64,000 bases of DNA from Halichondria panicea (Eukaryota > Porifera > Demospongiae > Suberitida > Halichondriidae), in the NCBI RefSeq assembly GCF_963675165.1, contig NC_087378.1, positions 6,505,205-6,569,204 of the forward strand, read 5' to 3'. The translations under genes were made by a program, and so were the position numbers. The notes under the pieces were generated by a model. It did no database searches, was not told the DNA's origin, and saw only the letters and a program-made list of their open reading frames with translations. Shown piece after piece: positions 60,138 to 64,000 of this stretch (the stretch's first letter is position 1; each line of letters opens with the position of its first letter).

Positions 60138-62302
60138 ATGTCATCAGCAACAAGGCTTGCTTCAGCTGCACTTGCGTGCTTTCTTTGTGCATCCATACAA
60201 TTGGTGCAAGTGCATGCGGATTGTAAAGGACACCAAGGGCAAGGTATGTTCTCAGACAGTATGCACATGCAGTAGTATAGCACTAGGTTTACCTTGTAAA
60301 ATAGACTATAATATTTTTACTACATGTACACTCGATATTTCATTTATCATAATCAAACCGTAGATAGTTATTATATATAGCAATAAAACATTGCTACTTA
60401 ATATTCCATTCCTCCCATATAAGTACTAGAGGCGGACATACAGCTCCTATTGAACTGTACCACACAAAATCCAAGGGCACAGTTACTATTTGGACTCAGT
60501 CTGCAAGGTTCCTTTGGCGGTCTTCTCGTCCTGGAGTTCAACTGCAGTTATGGCAATATGGTAAATAGGTATTACATGTACTTGTATCAGGAGCAAATGA
60601 GAGGATCCTCTCATTTGCTCTTGCTTGTACATGTATCTATCCATGCATTAAATTAATATCACCATCTGTACAGTCCCACGTACTGCTGCTCATCATGCGT
60701 TAAATTCCATTTTAAGCTAATATCTCTACCACTACAGATTTCAACTGGACACCTGCTGGAGAGCGATGCTTATCCTGGTTCAAGCTCTCTCCAGACACCC
60801 CCCACCTCCCAGATAATTCCTTGGGGAGCACGGTGCGTGTTCAGTGGTTGCTATGAGGCTATAGACTTTGAGGCTGGTAACCGTTTGTTTTCCATACCTC
60901 CTACTCCCTGCACATTACACAATCATGCAGGTAATTAACATTCTGCATTATTGAGCACATTTGAGGTGTGACGTATTATGTCAACTGTAGATGTTAAGTG
61001 TGCAGTCAACTGCAGCGAATATTCGATATGTGTGGGCTCAAGGTGTGAGTGCCTGGAGGGACTGGTTACAGCTGAGGAAGGTCAATCCTGTTTCAGTGAG
61101 TTGTTAGGAAACACATCATGTGCAAATGTAATCGTGGTAACTTCTCTGGTCCTGTGCAGATTTAACCGACTGTCGCTATGGCAATTGCTACCAGTGCACG
61201 GAGAATGGCACCTGTGGATGCTGGAAAGGTTTTAAGCCAGTCGAGGTCGACTATGGATTGTTGTCTTGTCGAGGTGAGCATACTACTACTACATGTACAA
61301 GTACATAGTTGATAATTGCCTTTGGCATTGTGTTAAATCCTTGTCAGACATTAACTTTCAACCAAATATTTACTATCTACTCATGCACACAGACATTAAT
61401 GAGTGCTCTTTTAACAATGGTGGCTGTGAGCAGGAGTGTGTGAACACAGTCAGCAGTTTCCTCTGTGCTTGTAGTCATGGCTACGTGCAGCTGGAGAATG
61501 GAACGTGTAGGAGGAACTCAGTGACTACCACTCAACCTGCGACTGTCATGGATGACAAAGTCAATGACAGCGTTTTATTAACTCTGTTACTAATCCCCAT
61601 CGGCACTCTATTGCTAGTGGTGGGCGTAGTGGTGGGAGTAGTGGTGGGAGTAGTGGTCATGTGGAGAAGAAAACGGTGAGTCGTTAGGCTAAGTGAAAAA
61701 AATCAAAAATACTTTTCAATAGGATGGAGCTGCATCGATTTGGACCACGAATGGAACAAGTAAGTTTGTGTGTAACATTATTATAAGTTTATTGCGTACA
61801 CATACATGCACACATATCAAAATATTATGCATGTGTATATAATTACAATGCATATTTCAGAAACTGATGCATGCATATTAAATTGAACTTATTCCCCCCC
61901 TTTTCACTGCAGAAACTGGTTGATGACCTGCTGATAGACATCACCACAACAACTTTTGTTGATGCTGACGATGAAAGCGTATTTGACCACTTTCTACCCT
62001 CCCCCACTGTCTACAGCTGGTCCTCAATGCCGGAACTTGTGGATGACATTCATCGTTACGCTCGCAAGTTCTCAACCCCAGATGACAGAGGTCAACACGT
62101 CTCAGAGCCGGATTTAGTCAAGAAAATGTTTACTCTACCAGCTGTCACACGTAGCAGCATGCCTGAACTCGTGTGTAGTAGCCAGCAATTCAACACTTCA
62201 CTGAGCAGAGTTTCCCTAAGCGATCCGAGGAATGTCACACAGCTAATTTTGGACCTTCCAAATCAAGAGGATGAGTATATTGTACTTTCTGAAGTCAGTT
62301 AA
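60138..62302 (+). CDS. EGF-domain type I membrane protein
   Basis: Eight phase-consistent exons, 452 aa: 60138-60243, 60430-60560, 60738-60930, 60991-61095, 61160-61273, 61393-61675, 61723-61759, 61913-62302 (TAA). It has a signal peptide ([20 protein letters not shown]), an unrecognised N-terminal region of about 110 aa with four Cys, two short Cys-rich EGF-like units ([35 protein letters not shown]), one calcium-binding EGF ([18 protein letters not shown] to [15 protein letters not shown]), a Thr-rich stalk, one helix rich in [12 protein letters not shown] ending MWRRKR, and a 140-aa tail with three related motifs ([27 protein letters not shown]) and EDEYIVL near the end. The exon-1 signal peptide is inferred. 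It is probably an adhesion or signalling receptor; no orthologue recognised. Confidence 0.75.
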
Positions 62303-63483
62303 ATCTGCAAAGAACAATTTCTATAATCGCCCCTGCATAATTACGTAAAACATTCATTATGTAAATTTTGTTTTATCACTTATTTTTGTTTATCACATCA
62401 CAACATTTGCAGAAATGCAAACAGCTAGCTCAGTAATTAATAATTGTTTCAGTACCAACAGCATTGTTGCTACATGTATATAATTATATGATATCAGTCT
62501 TTTCAGACTACTGATCCAGCACTGGCTTTCAGCACACTAACTCAATTAACACAATACAGGGTGCACTTGGAAGAAGAGGAGACAGTGGAGGATAGATAGA
62601 GTGAGGAAGAAAGCTAGGGGCAATATTGGGCCTCGGTCCTTGGATTCGAGGCTAGGGATAGTTTAATCGCAACTCAGGAAAACACTTCCTAGTCGTGATT
62701 ACAGTGACACCTCCACCAGCCTTAACTTACATTCATTAATCACGAAGTACCAGCTAGTGCACCAATGCACAATAAAAGCTAACTACAGAAAGAATCCTTT
62801 ACTTCCTAACATGTACATGTAGAAGATTGCAGAGAATGATACACAGACATTATAATAATTAGGCGACCCTACACATGCAAAGTTTTACCCCATTCTTATG
62901 CAGTACATGTACATGTACATGGAGGGTAAAATAATTATAATTGGTTTATTACTGGATCCACATTAAATGGAGTACAAAGTAAGAATGACAACTATAAAGT
63001 GTTCTAAGCATAATACAGTGATAAGCATAATACAGTGAAGTTGGCGCACCCTGAGCTGCCAGCAGGTTACATTCGTGCTGATGAGGGTAGGATCCGGTCA
63101 GGACTCCAGCTACTGTTGTTTTTTGGTAGCCTTGTCTAGCTTCTTTGTTTCAGGGGAGAGGGGAAAACTTTGTTGTTGCCTGCGAAATAAATTACACACC
63201 CTTATTGATTAGCCTCTACGCAGTTCATATCTAACAACGTTGAATGTCTACAAGACTCGACTCGGAGTCAAGCTGTAGAGCGGCACACTAACTTTTTGCC
63301 CTACCTCCTCACCATGAGATGTATTCGCTGGAGGATCTGCCTAAAGTCCACTCTCTCCCCACAGGCCCCAACTGACTCACAGACGTTCTCAGGTCATCAG
63401 TACCAGCCTTATCTGAAGCAGTGTGTGCACCATTAATTTTGAATGGGTGGAGTGAGTGGGCAGGGTAACCTAGATCTACATGA
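62303..63483. other. Intergenic, no gene seen
   Basis: The stretch is AT-rich with scattered CATGTACATG-type palindromes (about 62812-62820, 62905-62920). A short GAGGCTAGGG motif follows GGATTCGAGGCTAG at about 62642, possibly a transposon end without a visible partner. Confidence 0.45.
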
Positions 63484-63720
63484 CTAACTCTGAGGGTCAA
63501 AGAGGGAAGATATCACAGAGCCATAGCGACTCCAGGCACAGCAAATCAGGCAGCAGAGAATGCAGAACACGACCACACCGACCACACTAAAGCGCAAATA
63601 GATGTCTGCGTCTTCAAAAGACCTCAAGAGCTGTGACAAGACTCCCAAATCACTTGAACTTGTCTCCATGTGGAATTTACCGGACCTGTGATCTCGCATC
63701 CGGTGTGTTCTGAAGAGCAT
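63484..63720 (-). CDS. Small single-helix membrane protein, family unknown
   Basis: This open frame of 78 codons from ATG 63720 (or 61 aa from ATG 63669, METSSSDLGVLSQ) has one hydrophobic segment, FSVVGVVVFCILCCLICCAW, with five cysteines that could be palmitoylated, and ends SSLFDPQS. No intron is needed. It lies 80 bp from the start of the divergent class C receptor, so the two may share a promoter. I do not recognise the family. It could be an exon of a longer gene. Confidence 0.45.
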   Translation of the reverse strand: MLFRTHRMRDHRSGKFHMETSSSDLGVLSQLLRSFEDADIYLRFSVVGVVVFCILCCLICCAWSRYGSVISSLFDPQS

Positions 63721-63800
63721 CCCCACCCCCTTTCAAGTTGCATTTTTAATATAGCCTGCATGATGCATGGCAGTGGAACAATCATCAGTACAGTATTGTC

Positions 63801-64000
63801 ATGGAAGCAACCTTCCTTGCCTGTCTGTTTCTCTTGCTCCCCTGTGGCTGGTCCCAGGTGCAGCTACACTATGCCTTGCTGACAGCAAGTGGCTCTGGTG
63901 GCTTCAGCTCTTCAGGTGGGGTGGTGCCTGCAATAGAGCTAGCTCAGGAGATGGTGAACAGAAACTCAACACTTCTTTCCAACTACACCCTTACTCATAC
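63801..64000 (+). CDS. Second class C receptor, N-terminus only (cut by window)
   Basis: The open frame starts with a signal peptide (MEATFLACLFLLLPCGWS) and continues QVQLHYALLTASGSGGFSSS, GGVVPAIELAQEMVNR, NSTLLSNYTLTH. This has the pattern of the first strand, glycine-rich loop and helix of the Venus-flytrap domain in the receptor at 24150-35240 (there INIGFIYSGSGQYITAG and AVEMINNSTNILPGYQLN). It is therefore probably a GABA-B-like receptor; the rest lies outside the window. Confidence 0.7.
   Translation, partial: MEATFLACLFLLLPCGWSQVQLHYALLTASGSGGFSSSGGVVPAIELAQEMVNRNSTLLSNYTLTH

Overview
The window reads as animal nuclear DNA, most likely from a demosponge. Genes are densely packed on both strands and split by many short GT-AG introns (about 50 bp to a few kb). 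They include metazoan orthologues (MTMR9, UTP4, RPS21, ELP3, THEG/SPMAP2, a divergent homeobox gene) and families that are expanded in sponges: GABA-B-like class C receptors, proteins made only of CCP/sushi modules, and orphan EGF or mucin-like membrane proteins. The species is an inference. There is no rRNA, no tRNA I could recognise, and no CRISPR.

Layout. (1) 1-22.6 kb is a tandem segmental duplication. The repeated block pairs a secreted CCP-array gene on the minus strand head-to-head with MTMR9 on the plus strand. Three copies are visible: A (only MTMR9 exon 4 at the left edge), B (CCP gene with 17 modules at 2.1-6.5 kb plus a truncated, frameshifted MTMR9 at 7.6-11.3 kb) and C (CCP gene with 9 modules at 14.5-17.1 kb plus intact 12-exon MTMR9 at 18.1-22.6 kb). 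Because the copies are close relatives, several transposon insertions can be dated against an empty site in the sister copy. Copy B also carries a 962-bp pure (CA)n tract that ends exactly in an MTMR9 splice acceptor. (2) 22.7-23.9 kb: a THEG/SPMAP2-like gene. (3) 24.1-35.2 kb: a complete 17-exon GABA-B-like receptor on the minus strand with two large repeat-filled introns. (4) 35.5-38.5 kb: UTP4 and RPS21 head-to-head, 161 bp apart, two small-subunit ribosome genes that probably share a promoter. (5) 38.6-40.2 kb: an unusual homeobox gene whose DNA-recognition-helix exon is duplicated. (6) 40.4-48.7 kb: a 76-78-bp minisatellite whose units look like tiny introns, then ELP3 (14 exons), whose introns are crowded with foldback elements and minisatellites. 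(7) 48.9-50.2 kb: a secreted cysteine-rich protein resembling plant At4g14100. (8) 50.3-53.1 kb: an orphan type I membrane protein. (9) 53.1-55.7 kb: transposon remains. (10) 55.8-58.2 kb: an ornithine decarboxylase pseudogene with an amber codon exactly at the PLP lysine. (11) 58.2-60.1 kb: more transposon relics. (12) 60.1-62.3 kb: an EGF-domain type I membrane protein. (13) 63.5-64 kb: a small one-helix membrane protein divergent from the start of a second class C receptor that leaves the window.

Exon boundaries were worked out by hand from splice consensus plus reading-phase consistency. Long genes were checked by summing exon lengths to a multiple of three (CCP copy B-block 1029 aa, copy C-block 562 aa, MTMR9 552 aa, receptor 882 aa, UTP4 707 aa, ELP3 550 aa). 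No database search was run.
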